Part shown: piece by piece, positions 1 to 8,822 of the stretch
Layout of the letters: the number at the start of each line of letters is the position of its first letter
How positions within the stretch are numbered: the stretch's first letter is position 1
Origin: Acidimicrobiia bacterium
GTDB taxonomy: Bacteria; Actinomycetota; Acidimicrobiia; Acidimicrobiales; CAIXPF01
Assembly: GCA_009377505.1 (NCBI GenBank)
Contig: WHTX01000018.1
Span: forward strand, 1-32,887
Reading direction: 5' to 3'
DNA length: 32,887 nucleotides
Notes under the pieces: generated by a model
What the model saw: the letters and a program-made list of their open reading frames with translations, nothing else
What the model was told of the DNA's origin: nothing
The model's database searches: none
Program-made: the position numbers and the translations under genes

Positions 1-1
1 A

Positions 2-86
2 CTGACCTGGACGGCACCTGGTCGGTCGAGTGATGCGGCCGACTGGCTGACCAGCTCGAACGAGCTCGAATGCAAGATCGGGGCTA
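2..86 (-). repeat. MITE-like element, copy 1 (cut by the window start)
   Basis: This segment is the reverse complement of 23306-23390, with 83 of 85 positions identical. It ends at the same TAGCCCCGATCTTGCAT terminus (read on the minus strand from position 86). The other end lies outside the window. It begins 45 bp downstream of the stop codon of the response regulator. The two mismatches are at positions 11 and 16. Calling it a non-autonomous mobile element is an inference from the terminal inverted repeats of the complete copy. Confidence 0.75.
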
Positions 87-131
87 GTGGTGCCCCGCAC
101 AGGCGATCGTGACGCTGATCGTGCGCGCAGC

Positions 132-848
132 TCAGTCCTTCGGCGGGGCGTACTTGTAGCCGAGGCCGCGGATGGTGACGATGCGCGTCGGGTTGGCAGG
201 GTCCGGCTCGACCTTGGCCCGGAGGCGCTTGACGTGCACGTCCAGCGTCTTCGTGTCCCCCACGTAGTCCATGCCCCAAACGCGGTCGATGAGCGTCTCG
301 CGGGGCAGCACCCGGCCGGCGTTGTCGAGGAGCAGGGCGAGCAGCTCGAACTCCTTGAGGGGCAGGTTGACGGCCGCCCCGCGGATCTCGACCTCGTGGC
401 GCTCGAGGTCGAGCGCCACGTCGCCGACCTCGATGCGCTCCGTCGAGGGCAGGCGGGCGTCGCTCGACCCGTCACCGGGCACCCGTCGCATCACCGCCCG
501 GATGCGGGCCACGAGCTCGCGCAGCCGGTAGGGCTTGGTGACGTAGTCGTCGGCGCCGACCTCGAGGCCCACGACCGTGTCGATCTCGGAGCCCTTGGCC
601 GTCACCATGATGATGGGCACCCGGCTGCGGGCGCGCAGGTGGCGGCACACGTCGACCCCCGAGAGCCGCGGCAGCATGACGTCGAGGAGCACGATGTCCG
701 GCTTGACCACCTCGAACATCTCGATCGCCTCGAGGCCGTCGACCGCCACCTCGACCCGGAAGCCCTCTCGCTTCAGCCCGACGCGCAGGGCGTCGACGAA
801 GCTCTCCTCGTCCTCGACCACGAGCACCGTGGGGTTGCCTGCGACCAC
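132..848 (-). CDS. regX3: OmpR/PhoB-family response regulator, RegX3-like
   Basis: This is a DNA-binding response regulator of about 238 aa. The N-terminal receiver domain shows the acidic pair at EDEE (residues 12-15), the phospho-acceptor Asp56 in LLDVMLP, a conserved Thr in MVTA and Lys105 in VTKP. The C-terminal winged-helix domain ends with the usual RIVTIRGLGYKY. It is the last gene of the pst-phoU operon and follows a SenX3-like kinase, which fits the SenX3-RegX3 phosphate-starvation system of actinobacteria. GTG at 848 is chosen because GGAAGG lies 6 nt upstream. A GTG at 854 overlaps the kinase stop as GTGA but leaves no room for that ribosome binding site. Its likely target is the PHO box upstream of pstS, so the operon is probably autoregulated. 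Confidence 0.93.
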   Translation of the reverse strand: MVAGNPTVLVVEDEESFVDALRVGLKREGFRVEVAVDGLEAIEMFEVVKPDIVLLDVMLPRLSGVDVCRHLRARSRVPIIMVTAKGSEIDTVVGLEVGADDYVTKPYRLRELVARIRAVMRRVPGDGSSDARLPSTERIEVGDVALDLERHEVEIRGAAVNLPLKEFELLALLLDNAGRVLPRETLIDRVWGMDYVGDTKTLDVHVKRLRAKVEPDPANPTRIVTIRGLGYKYAPPKD

Positions 849-850
849 GT

Positions 851-2092
851 TCACCCTTCCGTCGGGGGCCGCTCGTCGAGCGAGGCCCCCGGTCGACGCT
901 CGTCGGACGGGCCCCCCGCTTCCCGGTACCGGGGCAGGACGAGCGTGAACGTGGATCCCTCGCCCTCGCAGGACCGCACTGTCACGCTCCCGCCGAGGTT
1001 CCCCACGATGTGGCGCACGATGGCCAGGCCCAGGCCCGTGCCCCCCGTGCGGCGGCTCCGGCCCTTGTCGACCCGGTAGAACCGCTCGAAGATCCGTTCG
1101 AGGTCCCGCGCCGGGATGCCGATGCCGCGGTCCACCACGGCCAGCTCCACCCACTCGCCCACGCCCGTGGCGCCCACGCGGACCACGGACCCGTCCTCGG
1201 AGTACTTGAGGGCGTTGTCGACGAGGTTGTAGAGCGCCGAGACGAGTTGGCGCCGGTCACCGACCGCGCACAGGTCCGGGGGCGGGTCGTCGACCACGAA
1301 GTCGATGCCGCGCTCCTCGGCCGTCGTGGCCACCCTGGCGAGGGTCTCGGCGATGACGTGCCGCACGCTGGCCGGGCCGCGCACCTGCTCGGCATCGGCT
1401 TCGATCTGGCTGAGGAGCAGCAGGTCGTCGATGGTGCGGCCGACGCGCATGGCCTCGTGGTGCAGGCGCACGGAGAGGCGGCTGAGCAACGCGGGGTCCT
1501 CCTCCCCCGTCATCGTCTCGGCGAGCAGCGCGATGGCGCCCACGGGCGTCTTGAGCTCGTGGCTGATGTTGGCCACGAAGTCCCGCCGCACGTCCTCGAG
1601 CCGCCGCCGGGCCGTGACGTCCTCCACCACGACGACGAAGCCCCGCTCGTCGAGGGGCAGGACGGCGATGTCGAAGGTCTGCTTGGGCGGGCCCGCCACG
1701 TCGAGCCGACGCTCGACGCGGCCCGGTACCGCGGCGTCGAGCAGCTCGCCGATCGTCGCTTCGACCAGCGCCAGCGAGTGGCGGGCATCGACGTAGGCGC
1801 TCCCCGCGGCGTTGGCGAAGGTCACCTTCTGGTTGCGGTCGTAGAGGAGCACGCCGTGGGAGAAGGCGTCGAGGACCTCGGCGAGCTGGGCCGTCGCCCC
1901 GTTGCTGGCGGCCTCTCGCGCCTCCACCAGCTCCCGGGCGCGGGCCAAGGCCGAGTCGAGCTCCCCGACGCCGCTGTTGAGCGCCGCTTCGAAGCGGCGG
2001 AGCACCGACCGCCTGGTGAGGGCGGTCGTCAGCGCGACGGCGACGGCGAGCAGGCTCGCGACGGCGAGCACCCACCCCGCGGGCCCGGCCAT
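851..2092 (-). CDS. senX3: Sensor histidine kinase, SenX3-like
   Basis: This is a membrane histidine kinase of 413 aa, the partner of the adjacent response regulator. One hydrophobic segment (about residues 5-26) is followed by a short coiled stretch. A PAS-like domain spans about residues 66-160 (LLYDRNQKVTFANAAG). The HisKA box is FVANISHELKTPVG with His178. The ATPase domain has an N box (NLVDNALKY, Asn289 and Asn293), a G1 box (DRGIGIP, 321-327) and a G2 box (GGTGLGLA, 350-357). I see only one membrane segment and no extracellular domain, so it probably senses state through PhoU/Pst rather than phosphate directly; that is an inference from the PhoR/SenX3 paradigm. There is no strong ribosome binding site before the ATG, and the upstream phoU ends 13 bp away, so translation is probably coupled. 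Confidence 0.93.
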   Translation of the reverse strand: MAGPAGWVLAVASLLAVAVALTTALTRRSVLRRFEAALNSGVGELDSALARARELVEAREAASNGATAQLAEVLDAFSHGVLLYDRNQKVTFANAAGSAYVDARHSLALVEATIGELLDAAVPGRVERRLDVAGPPKQTFDIAVLPLDERGFVVVVEDVTARRRLEDVRRDFVANISHELKTPVGAIALLAETMTGEEDPALLSRLSVRLHHEAMRVGRTIDDLLLLSQIEADAEQVRGPASVRHVIAETLARVATTAEERGIDFVVDDPPPDLCAVGDRRQLVSALYNLVDNALKYSEDGSVVRVGATGVGEWVELAVVDRGIGIPARDLERIFERFYRVDKGRSRRTGGTGLGLAIVRHIVGNLGGSVTVRSCEGEGSTFTLVLPRYREAGGPSDERRPGASLDERPPTEG

Positions 2093-2105
2093 GCGCGGCT
2101 GCTCG

Positions 2106-2852
2106 CTACTGGCCGAGGCGTTCCGGCTGCGCCCGCTCGAGCTCGGCGAGCGCCGCCTCGTGGGCGTGGCCCGCCATCACGCCCTCAGCCATGAACTGGA
2201 CCCGCTCACCGATGTTGACTGCGTGGTCGCCGATCCGCTCGTAGTAGCGAGCGATCAGGGCGAGCTGCACAGCCCCCGAGATGGGCAGCTCGCCCCGTTC
2301 GTCGGCCTCGAAGATGGCGGCCACGAACTCGGACTGCAGGTCGTCGAGCCGATCGTCGAGGTCGTGCAGGGCGGCGCCGAGAGGGCCGCTGCGGTCCACG
2401 TAGGAGTCCATGGCGAAGCGCAACATCCGCGTCGCCTCATCAGCCATCTGCTGCACGATGCCCCGCACGACCGGCGGGATCTCGACCGTGCTGATGCGCC
2501 GGGCGCCCTTGGCGACGTTCACCATCAGGTCGCCCGACCGTTCGAGCTCGGCGTTGATCCTCATGGTGGCGACGATCGTGCGCAGGTCGCTGGCCATCGG
2601 CCCTTGCAGGGCGAGCAGGCGGAAACAGCTCTCCTCCACGCGCAGCGACAGCGCGTCGAGGCGGTCGTCGTTGTCGATGACCTCCTTGGCCAGGGCGGGC
2701 TCGCCGGACAGCAGCGCTTCGGTCCCCCTGACCACCGACTCGCCCACGAGCGCAGCCAGGTGGACAAGATCGGAGGAGATCACCTCCATGTTCTCGTGGA
2801 GCAACCTCCGGAAATCCCCCATGGTCTCGGTCGTCCTCTCAGGCGTCTCCAT
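2106..2852 (-). CDS. phoU: PhoU-family phosphate regulator (first of two)
   Basis: This is a cytoplasmic all-helical regulator of about 248 aa. It links the Pst transporter to the sensor kinase and represses the phosphate regulon when phosphate is plentiful. Two PhoU repeats are visible. Each has the acidic/arginine signature that binds metal clusters: ELERSGDLMVNVAKGARR in the first half and YYERIGDHAVNIGERVQ in the second. The ATG at 2852 has GAGGGG 3 nt upstream. An ATG at 2822 (MGDFRRLL) would match the usual PhoU start better but has a poorly placed ribosome binding site. It lies 28 bp after the second phoU and 13 bp before the kinase gene, all on one transcript. Two tandem phoU genes recall PhoY1/PhoY2 of mycobacteria, although those are unlinked. 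Confidence 0.9.
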   Translation of the reverse strand: METPERTTETMGDFRRLLHENMEVISSDLVHLAALVGESVVRGTEALLSGEPALAKEVIDNDDRLDALSLRVEESCFRLLALQGPMASDLRTIVATMRINAELERSGDLMVNVAKGARRISTVEIPPVVRGIVQQMADEATRMLRFAMDSYVDRSGPLGAALHDLDDRLDDLQSEFVAAIFEADERGELPISGAVQLALIARYYERIGDHAVNIGERVQFMAEGVMAGHAHEAALAELERAQPERLGQ

Positions 2853-2880
2853 CGTCCCCTCGACAGTCTGCATCGTCGGC

Positions 2881-3555
2881 TCAGCGCACCTCGGCGGCAA
2901 GGTGTTCCGAGTCGCCGGTTATGAGGTACCGCACACGGGCGCCGATCACACGGGCGTGGTCAGCGATGCGGTCGAGCGAGCGCCCCACCGTGACCGCCCG
3001 GATCGCCAGCTCCGGCGCGTCCCGGCGCCGGAGGCCGATGAGCTCGGTGACCAGCCGGTCGGCGAGCAGGGCCATCTCCTCCCCGCCGCTGTTGAGCTCG
3101 GTGGCCAGGCCGAGGTCGCACGTGGCCCAGGCTCGCTCGGCGACGCGGAACTCGGTGATGGCCCGGTTGGCCATGCTCACCAGCAGGTCGTGCACCACGG
3201 GCTCCGAGGCCAGCAGCTCGTGGGCCTCGGCGGCCTTGGTCCCCCTGATGGCGAGATCGCCGACCCGCTCGAGCTCGGCGGTCACCCGCAGGGCGCCGAC
3301 GATGAGCCGCAGGTCCCCGGCGACGGGCTGTTCGCGCGAGAGGAGCTCGTGGCATCGCTCCATCAGGTCGACGTTGCTGGCGTCGATCTCGTTGTCGGCC
3401 GCGATGACCAAGGTGGCCGCGGCATGGTCACCGTCCTCGATGACAGCGCGCATGCGCTCGAGCGCCTGGTCGACCCTCATGGCCATCAGCTCCACCTGGA
3501 GGCGCAGGTCTTCGAGGCCGTGGGCGAAGGCCCGCCTGGCTGGTCCGCTGCTCAT
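2881..3555 (-). CDS. phoU: PhoU-family phosphate regulator (second of two)
   Basis: This is a second, diverged PhoU of 224 aa, encoded 16 bp downstream of pstB. Both PhoU repeats are present: ELERVGDLAIRGTKAAE in the first half and RSLDRIADHARVIGARVRY in the second. It is shorter than its neighbour and clearly diverged from it, so it is not a recent tandem duplicate. The second repeat has IADHA where GDHA is usual, which may alter metal binding. The ATG has only a weak GAG-type ribosome binding site. Division of labour between the two proteins (one on PstB, one on the kinase) is possible but cannot be read from the sequence. Confidence 0.9.
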   Translation of the reverse strand: MSSGPARRAFAHGLEDLRLQVELMAMRVDQALERMRAVIEDGDHAAATLVIAADNEIDASNVDLMERCHELLSREQPVAGDLRLIVGALRVTAELERVGDLAIRGTKAAEAHELLASEPVVHDLLVSMANRAITEFRVAERAWATCDLGLATELNSGGEEMALLADRLVTELIGLRRRDAPELAIRAVTVGRSLDRIADHARVIGARVRYLITGDSEHLAAEVR

Positions 3556-3571
3556 CGTTCACTCGCCCCGC

Positions 3572-4459
3572 TCAACCGAAACGACCGGTGATGTAGTTCT
3601 CGGTGCGCTCGTCGGACGGGTTGGAGAAGATCGTCTGCGTGGCGTCGTACTCCACGAGGACGCCGGTGCGGCGGTCCTCGGCCGTGTCGAGCTCGACGGT
3701 GAAGAACGCCGTGTAGTCGCTGACGCGCGCCGCCTGCTGCATGTTGTGCGTCACGATCACGATGGCGTACTCGTCCTTCAGCTCCTGCATGAGGTCCTCG
3801 ATGCGGCCGGTCGCGATCGGGTCGAGGGCCGAGCACGGCTCGTCCATGAGCAGCACGTCAGGGCTCGAGGCGATGGCGCGGGCGATGCAGAGCCGCTGCT
3901 GCTGGCCACCGGAGAGGCCGAGAGCGGACGCCTGCAGCCGGCCCCGGACCTCCTCCCACAGGGCCGCCTTCCGCAGGGACGTCTCGACGATCTCGTCGAA
4001 CTGGGACTTCTTGACCCCGGCGATCTTGGGGCCGAAGACGATGTTGTCGTAGATCGACTTCGGGAAGGGGTTGGGCTTCTGGAATACCATCCCGATCCGG
4101 CGGCGCACCTCCACCGGGTCGACCCGGCGGTCGTAGAGATCGACCCCGTGGTAGGCGACCGTGCCCTCGACTCGGGCCCCCTCGATCAGGTCGTTCATGC
4201 GATTGAAGCAGCGGAGCACCGTCGACTTGCCACAGCCCGAGGGCCCGATCATGGCGACGATCTGGTTGTTCGGCACGGGCAGGGTGACGTTGCGCACGGC
4301 GCGGAACGCGCCGTAGTAGACGGACAGGTCCTGCACATCGAGGACGGTCTCGAGGTCGGCGGGGCGAGGGTGGGCCCCGCCTTCGTTGACGGCCAATGGC
4401 TGGGCCAGGCCGTGCGTCGCCGTGGCGGTTTCGGATGGCATCGTCATCGCGGGGGTCAC
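3572..4459 (-). CDS. pstB: Phosphate ABC transporter ATP-binding protein PstB
   Basis: This is the ATPase subunit of the high-affinity phosphate importer, about 295 aa. It has Walker A GPSGCGKS (residues 72-79), a Q-loop in [17 protein letters not shown], the signature [14 protein letters not shown], Walker [14 protein letters not shown] and the switch His in VTHNM. These motifs and the C-terminal [10 protein letters not shown] are diagnostic for PstB rather than a generic ABC ATPase. About 35 extra residues precede the domain. The chosen GTG at 4459 overlaps the pstA stop (GTGA) and has AGAGG 2 nt upstream. The ATG codons at 4447 and 4441 are alternatives, and the short spacing leaves the start uncertain. 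Confidence 0.95.
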   Translation of the reverse strand: MTPAMTMPSETATATHGLAQPLAVNEGGAHPRPADLETVLDVQDLSVYYGAFRAVRNVTLPVPNNQIVAMIGPSGCGKSTVLRCFNRMNDLIEGARVEGTVAYHGVDLYDRRVDPVEVRRRIGMVFQKPNPFPKSIYDNIVFGPKIAGVKKSQFDEIVETSLRKAALWEEVRGRLQASALGLSGGQQQRLCIARAIASSPDVLLMDEPCSALDPIATGRIEDLMQELKDEYAIVIVTHNMQQAARVSDYTAFFTVELDTAEDRRTGVLVEYDATQTIFSNPSDERTENYITGRFG

Positions 4460-5394
4460 GACCTCTTCTTCTCGTACCGGTTGCGCAACAGGATCGCCGT
4501 GGCATTGGCCAGGAGCACGATCACGAGCAGGACGATGATGGCGGCGGCGGCGTTCTCGAGGAACTCGCGCTGGGGCCGCTGGGACCACGAGGCGATCACG
4601 ATCGGCATGGCCGTGAAGCGCTCCTGGAGCTGGCCGACGTCGAAGTAGCCGCTGTTCTGGCCGAGGCGCCCGGTCACGGCTCCGACGAGGATGAGCGGGG
4701 CCGCTTCGCCGAGCGCCCGGGAGAGGGAGAGCAGCGTTCCCGTGAGGATGCCCGGGGCTGCGTAGGGCAGGACGTGGCTGCGGATGACCTCCCACTTCGT
4801 GGCGCCGACACCGTAGCCCGCCTCCCGCAGCGACTGGGGCACGGCCCGCACGGCCTCCGACGCGGTGATGATCACGATGGGGAGCACGAGGATAGCCATC
4901 GTGATCCCCCCGGCGAGGACCGTCCGCCCCCCGGTGAAGCCGTCGAGCGCCTTGACGAAGATCGAGAAGCCGAGGATCCCGTAGACGACGGCGGGCACGC
5001 CGGCGAGGTTGCGGATGTTGAGCTCGATGAAGCTCGTCAGCTTGTTCTTCGAGGCGTACTCCTCCAGGTACAGGGCGGCGGCGATACCGAGGGGGAACGA
5101 GATCACGACGACGAGGATGCCGATCCACATCGTCCCCCGCAGCCCCTGGGCGACGCCTGCCTCGTCCGCCTGGGAGCGCAGGGTGGCGCTGAGGAAGCCG
5201 GTGCCGCGGTCGGCGAGGACCCCCCAACCGTCCGAGATGACCTGCGCCAGCAGCACACCGAGAATGACGATCGTCATGAGCAGGCCGAGCTGGAGGAGGA
5301 TCTTGAAGATGGCCCCCTTGGCGTCGCCCTTCCCCTGGATCTGCGCCTCGACGCGCGCCTTGGTGTCCGTTCGCAGGGGCGAGATGACGGCCAT
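4456..5394 (-). CDS. pstA: Phosphate ABC transporter permease PstA
   Basis: This is an inner-membrane permease of the Pst importer, 312 aa. It has six likely membrane helices; the first is around residues 31-52 and the last near 283-302. The cytoplasmic EAA loop that docks PstB is visible as [23 protein letters not shown]. Also typical of PstA are [16 protein letters not shown] and [11 protein letters not shown]. The ATG has GGGAG 5 nt upstream. It lies 11 bp after pstC and overlaps pstB by 4 bp, so the two permeases and the ATPase are translationally linked. The length is normal for the family. Confidence 0.95.
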   Translation of the reverse strand: MAVISPLRTDTKARVEAQIQGKGDAKGAIFKILLQLGLLMTIVILGVLLAQVISDGWGVLADRGTGFLSATLRSQADEAGVAQGLRGTMWIGILVVVISFPLGIAAALYLEEYASKNKLTSFIELNIRNLAGVPAVVYGILGFSIFVKALDGFTGGRTVLAGGITMAILVLPIVIITASEAVRAVPQSLREAGYGVGATKWEVIRSHVLPYAAPGILTGTLLSLSRALGEAAPLILVGAVTGRLGQNSGYFDVGQLQERFTAMPIVIASWSQRPQREFLENAAAAIIVLLVIVLLANATAILLRNRYEKKRS

Positions 5395-5405
5395 CAGAGC
5401 TCCCT

Positions 5406-6350
5406 TCAGTACTTCTGCCGCACGCGGCGGACGAATCGGTCACCGATGATGTTCAGCCCGAACGTGATGGTGAACAGGAGGAGCCCGACGAAGAACAGGC
5501 TCTGGAAGGTGAGGCCCTCGCCGACGACCGCATCGGTGCCCGAAGCGAGCGAGGCCATCGCCGCGGTCATGGTCATGCCGGGCTCGAACGGGTCGGTGGT
5601 GAAAGAGGCCTGGCCGCCGCCACCAGCGGCGATGAAGACCACCATCGTCTCGCCGATGGCTCGCGACACCGAGACGATGAAGGCGGCGACGAGGCCGGAG
5701 ATGGCCGCGGGGACCACGATCCTCATCGTGGTCGTCGCCTTGTGGGCACCGAGGCCGGCCGACGCCTCGCGCAGCTCGCGGGGCACCGAGCGCATGGCGT
5801 CCTCCGAGATGGAGGCCACCAGGGGGATGGTCAACATCCCGACGCCGAGGCCGGCCGCCGCCAAGTTGGAGAGCGGGGCGTTGGCGTTGAGGTTCTGGAT
5901 GATGTTCGGCGAGATGAAGGTCAGGGCGAAGAAGCCGATCACCACGCTCGGGATCCCGGCGAGGATCTCTATCGTCGGCTTCAGGACCCTTCGGACCTCG
6001 GGCTTCGCGTACTCCGACAGGTAGACGGCCACGGCGAAGCCGAGGGGACCGGCGATCACCATGGCGAGCCCCGTCACGATCAACGTCGCCACCATCAGCG
6101 TCTTGATGTCGTAGAAGCCGTCGCGGGGGAACCAACCCGTCGTCCACAGGCTCGCCCACTCGACCTCGGAGATGAAGGTCCACGCCTCCTTGACCAGCGA
6201 GCCGACGATGAGGGCGCTGATCACCAGCGAGGTCAACCCGGCGAGGGTGAGCGCGTAACGGACCCCCCGCTCGCGTCGGTGGCGATGGGCGTTGCCCTTC
6301 AGGTCCTCGAAGGACAGTCGGTTCGGTGTCGATCCCATCGAAGCCGTCAC
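5406..6350 (-). CDS. pstC: Phosphate ABC transporter permease PstC
   Basis: This is an inner-membrane permease that pairs with PstA, 314 aa. Predicted helices include residues 31-53, 84-110, 125-150 and a C-terminal one near 286-306. The EAA loop reads [23 protein letters not shown]. The PstC-type motifs [16 protein letters not shown] and [15 protein letters not shown] are present. The GTG start at 6350 has GAGAGG 7 nt upstream, so it is preferred over the ATG at 6338. It is separated from pstS by 44 bp that contain a small stem-loop. Confidence 0.95.
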   Translation of the reverse strand: MTASMGSTPNRLSFEDLKGNAHRHRRERGVRYALTLAGLTSLVISALIVGSLVKEAWTFISEVEWASLWTTGWFPRDGFYDIKTLMVATLIVTGLAMVIAGPLGFAVAVYLSEYAKPEVRRVLKPTIEILAGIPSVVIGFFALTFISPNIIQNLNANAPLSNLAAAGLGVGMLTIPLVASISEDAMRSVPRELREASAGLGAHKATTTMRIVVPAAISGLVAAFIVSVSRAIGETMVVFIAAGGGGQASFTTDPFEPGMTMTAAMASLASGTDAVVGEGLTFQSLFFVGLLLFTITFGLNIIGDRFVRRVRQKY

Positions 6351-6380
6351 GTGGGTGCCTCTCCCTCCATGGCCATGTCG

Positions 6381-6395
6381 GCTGGTCCGGCCAGC
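6381..6395 (-). promoter_or_regulatory. Small stem-loop at the pstS stop codon
   Basis: GCTGG, a TCCGG loop and CCAGC form a 5-bp stem whose 5' side on the transcript touches the pstS stop codon. A stem-loop between pstS and pstC could stabilise or partly terminate the message so that more binding protein than permease is made. The stem is short and could be chance in this GC-rich sequence. Confidence 0.3.
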
Positions 6396-7480
6396 TAGCC
6401 CTTGCCCTGCTCCCAGGCGTCGCGGGTCGCCTGGAGATCATCCTCCGCCAGGGCCACGTACCCCACCTCGTCGGCGGCAGCGATGCCGTCGCCGACGTAG
6501 AAGTCGACGTAGGCGCCGACGGCGGGGTTGTCCTCGAGCGCCGTCTTGCTCACGTAGATGTACAGCGAGCGGGACAGCGGGTACTCGCCCCCAGCGATCG
6601 TCACCGGGGTCGGCTCGACGCAGGCGCCGCCCGGCTCCTCGGAGACCTGGAAGGCGGTCAGGCGATCGCCCTGCTCGGCAAAGTAGGCGTAGCCGACCCA
6701 ACCGAAGGAGTTGGCCGTGCCCTCGATGTTCTGGACGATCAGGTTGTCGTCGGCCGACGCGGTGTAGTCCTTCCGCGTGCTCGCCGCCGCGTCCTCGGTG
6801 ATCTTGCCCACCTCGACGCGGGTCTCGCCGACGCCCTCGAGGGCGATCTCGATGAAGCTGTCGTAGGTGCCCGACTCGGCACCCGGGGCGGTCATGGAGA
6901 ACGGCGCGTCGGGAAACTGCGTCGTCGAGCCCAGCTCGGTGGCGACCGGCTGGAACCCGCTCCAGTTGTCGACGCCCTCGGCCTCCGGTCCGGCGATGGC
7001 GTAGAGGTCGGCGAAGCTCATGCACTCGGGCAGGCCCGAGGTCTGCGGGCTCGTCACCACTGCCATGCCGTCGATGGCGACCTCGAGCTCGACGTACTCG
7101 ATCCCCGAGGCCTCGCAGTCCGCGATCTCCTCGTCGCTGATGGCGCGCGACGCATCGGAGATGTCGGTCTCACCTGCGCAGAACAGTTGGAAGCCGTCGC
7201 CGGTACCAGGCCCGTCGACGTTGACGACGACGTCCGGTGCCTCCTCTTCGAACAGCTCGGCGACCCGGATCGAGATGGGCTCGACGGTCGACGAGCCTGA
7301 GATGTTGACCTCGCCGCTGAGGTCGTCGGTCGAGGCGCCGCCTGCGGTCGTCTCGCTGCCACTCGAGGTGGTGGGCTCCGAGCCGGTGTCGTCGCTGTCG
7401 TCCCCACCGCATGCCGCGGCGACGAGAGACAGCAGGAGCAGGCCCGCTAGAGGGCTCCTCCAGCGATTGCTGATCCTCAC
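6395..7480 (-). CDS. pstS: Periplasmic phosphate-binding lipoprotein PstS
   Basis: This is the substrate-binding lipoprotein of the phosphate importer, 361 aa. The N-terminus is a lipoprotein signal (positively charged RISNRWR, hydrophobic LLLLSLVAAA, lipidated Cys24). A Gly/Ser/Thr/Asp-rich tether follows to about residue 50. The mature domain begins with the phosphate-loop motif ISGSSTVEPIS and contains GAESGTYDSF, the second phosphate-contacting segment. The start is GTG at 7480, with AAGGAGG 7 nt upstream, the best ribosome binding site in the operon. It is the first gene of the operon and lies below a PHO box. The length is normal for actinobacterial PstS. Confidence 0.95.
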   Translation of the reverse strand: MRISNRWRSPLAGLLLLSLVAAACGGDDSDDTGSEPTTSSGSETTAGGASTDDLSGEVNISGSSTVEPISIRVAELFEEEAPDVVVNVDGPGTGDGFQLFCAGETDISDASRAISDEEIADCEASGIEYVELEVAIDGMAVVTSPQTSGLPECMSFADLYAIAGPEAEGVDNWSGFQPVATELGSTTQFPDAPFSMTAPGAESGTYDSFIEIALEGVGETRVEVGKITEDAAASTRKDYTASADDNLIVQNIEGTANSFGWVGYAYFAEQGDRLTAFQVSEEPGGACVEPTPVTIAGGEYPLSRSLYIYVSKTALEDNPAVGAYVDFYVGDGIAAADEVGYVALAEDDLQATRDAWEQGKG

Positions 7481-7551
7481 GTGGGTTCCTCCTTGGATGT
7501 CCCGTACCGGCGGCAAGCTAGGTGGGGCCGGTAACGAGTCCCGTCGCCGGA

Positions 7552-7580
7552 GGTGGCGCGGAGGTGAACGAGCGTTGAAC
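7552..7580 (-). promoter_or_regulatory. PHO box upstream of pstS
   Basis: Read on the minus strand there is GTTCAAC (7580-7574), four bases, then GTTCACC (7569-7563), and a weaker third repeat CGCCACC (7558-7552). All are spaced 11 bp apart. Direct repeats of GTTCACC at 11-bp intervals are the known binding site of PhoP/RegX3-type regulators in actinobacteria. The site lies 83-100 bp upstream of the pstS start, on the correct strand, and the cognate regulator is encoded at the end of the same operon. Confidence 0.8.
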
Positions 7581-7643
7581 GTTCGCCCATCTGTCGTCCA
7601 GGTGTGCCCGGGGGCCCACCGGTGTTCATGGTGTGCCCGAGGC

Positions 7644-8822
7644 TCACGCGTCCCGCGGCTCCTTCGGCGGCGCCAGCAGGTCGGCCAGGCGCTCGGCCGG
7701 TGGCGGGTGGTCGCGGGAGAGCGCTCGCCAGCGCGACGGCGCGAGGTCGCTGCCGGCCTGCACCATCACCCGGCGCAGGTGGGCGGCGAGGTGGCGGCCG
7801 TCGCCCAGGAGGCCCACGGCGAAGGCATCGGCGTCGCGCTCGTGGGAGCGGGAGACGGCACACAGGACAAGGTGGCTCACTGCGCCGGCGCCGACGGCGA
7901 GGACCATCCACAGCGGGAGCAGTCGCGGGTCGAGCCGGTCGAAGTCGCCGCCTGCGGCCAGGGTGCGGACGAGGAGGTCGGCCAGGGCCAGGAAGGCCAG
8001 GGCCGCGGCGGCGGCGGCCAGCCAGGCGGTGGTGGCGCGGCGGTGGTGGCCGAGCTTCCAGTGCCCGAGCTCGTGGGCCACCACCACGTCGAGGTCCGCC
8101 GTCGGGCCCCGGACCACGTCGGCGGCGATGACGAGGCGGCGAGCACGGCCGAAGCCTGCGACGTAGGCACCTTCGTCCCCGATGGGCCCGCCCACCGCGG
8201 CGAGGACCGTCGGACAGCCCAGGCCTGCTCGACGGGCGAGCTCACCGATCCTCGCCAGCACCTCGGGGTCATTGACGCGCACGACGCGGTCGACGACGGG
8301 CGCCACCACGAACGGGTAGAGCACCGCCGCCGCCATGGACACGACGGCGAGGACGACGGAGACGACGACGGGCCACCATGGGGTGGCGCGGGCGACCGCG
8401 GAGATGCAGAGCAGCAGGAGCCCGCCGAGCACGAGGCGGACGACGGCCGAGGCGATCGGCCCGACGACGAGGCGGCCGAGCCCGGGCTCACCCGTCCGCT
8501 CCGCCCCCTCGGCGACGCCGTCGGCGAGCAGCCACTGTTCGCGCGCACCGGCGAGGAGGCGGTGCGGCAACGCGGCCGCCTCGAGGGCCACGAAGACGAC
8601 CAGCACCCTGTCGGTCCACAACGCCTGCGGGTAGGGCCGGACGAGGTGCTCGGCGAGCCCCAGGGCGAGGAACAGGACGAGCACGGCGGCGTCGGCCAGC
8701 GCCCGGCACGTGCGTACCTGGGCCAGTGACCGGTGCAACGCGGATGCCTGGGCGAGCTGTGACGCACCGAACCACCGCTCCGGGTCCGCACCCGGCATCC
8801 GCCGCCCCGTCCCGAGGCCCAC
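7644..8822 (-). CDS. M48-family membrane metalloprotease (Ste24/HtpX-like)
   Basis: This is a membrane zinc endopeptidase of 392 aa. The active site is VVAHELGHWKLGHH, with zinc ligands His250 and His254 and catalytic Glu251. The third ligand is Glu328 in SRSHERDADAFAV. Helices lie before the catalytic domain (about 41-60, 73-90, 120-145, 152-178) and after the HELGH motif (265-290, 303-323). This order matches CAAX prenyl protease 1/Ste24 more than the shorter HtpX. The GTG at 8822 has GAGG close upstream; an ATG at 8798 is equally plausible. It is alone between the pst promoter and a gene-free region, so its substrate is unknown; membrane protein quality control is likely. Confidence 0.88.
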   Translation of the reverse strand: MGLGTGRRMPGADPERWFGASQLAQASALHRSLAQVRTCRALADAAVLVLFLALGLAEHLVRPYPQALWTDRVLVVFVALEAAALPHRLLAGAREQWLLADGVAEGAERTGEPGLGRLVVGPIASAVVRLVLGGLLLLCISAVARATPWWPVVVSVVLAVVSMAAAVLYPFVVAPVVDRVVRVNDPEVLARIGELARRAGLGCPTVLAAVGGPIGDEGAYVAGFGRARRLVIAADVVRGPTADLDVVVAHELGHWKLGHHRRATTAWLAAAAAALAFLALADLLVRTLAAGGDFDRLDPRLLPLWMVLAVGAGAVSHLVLCAVSRSHERDADAFAVGLLGDGRHLAAHLRRVMVQAGSDLAPSRWRALSRDHPPPAERLADLLAPPKEPRDA

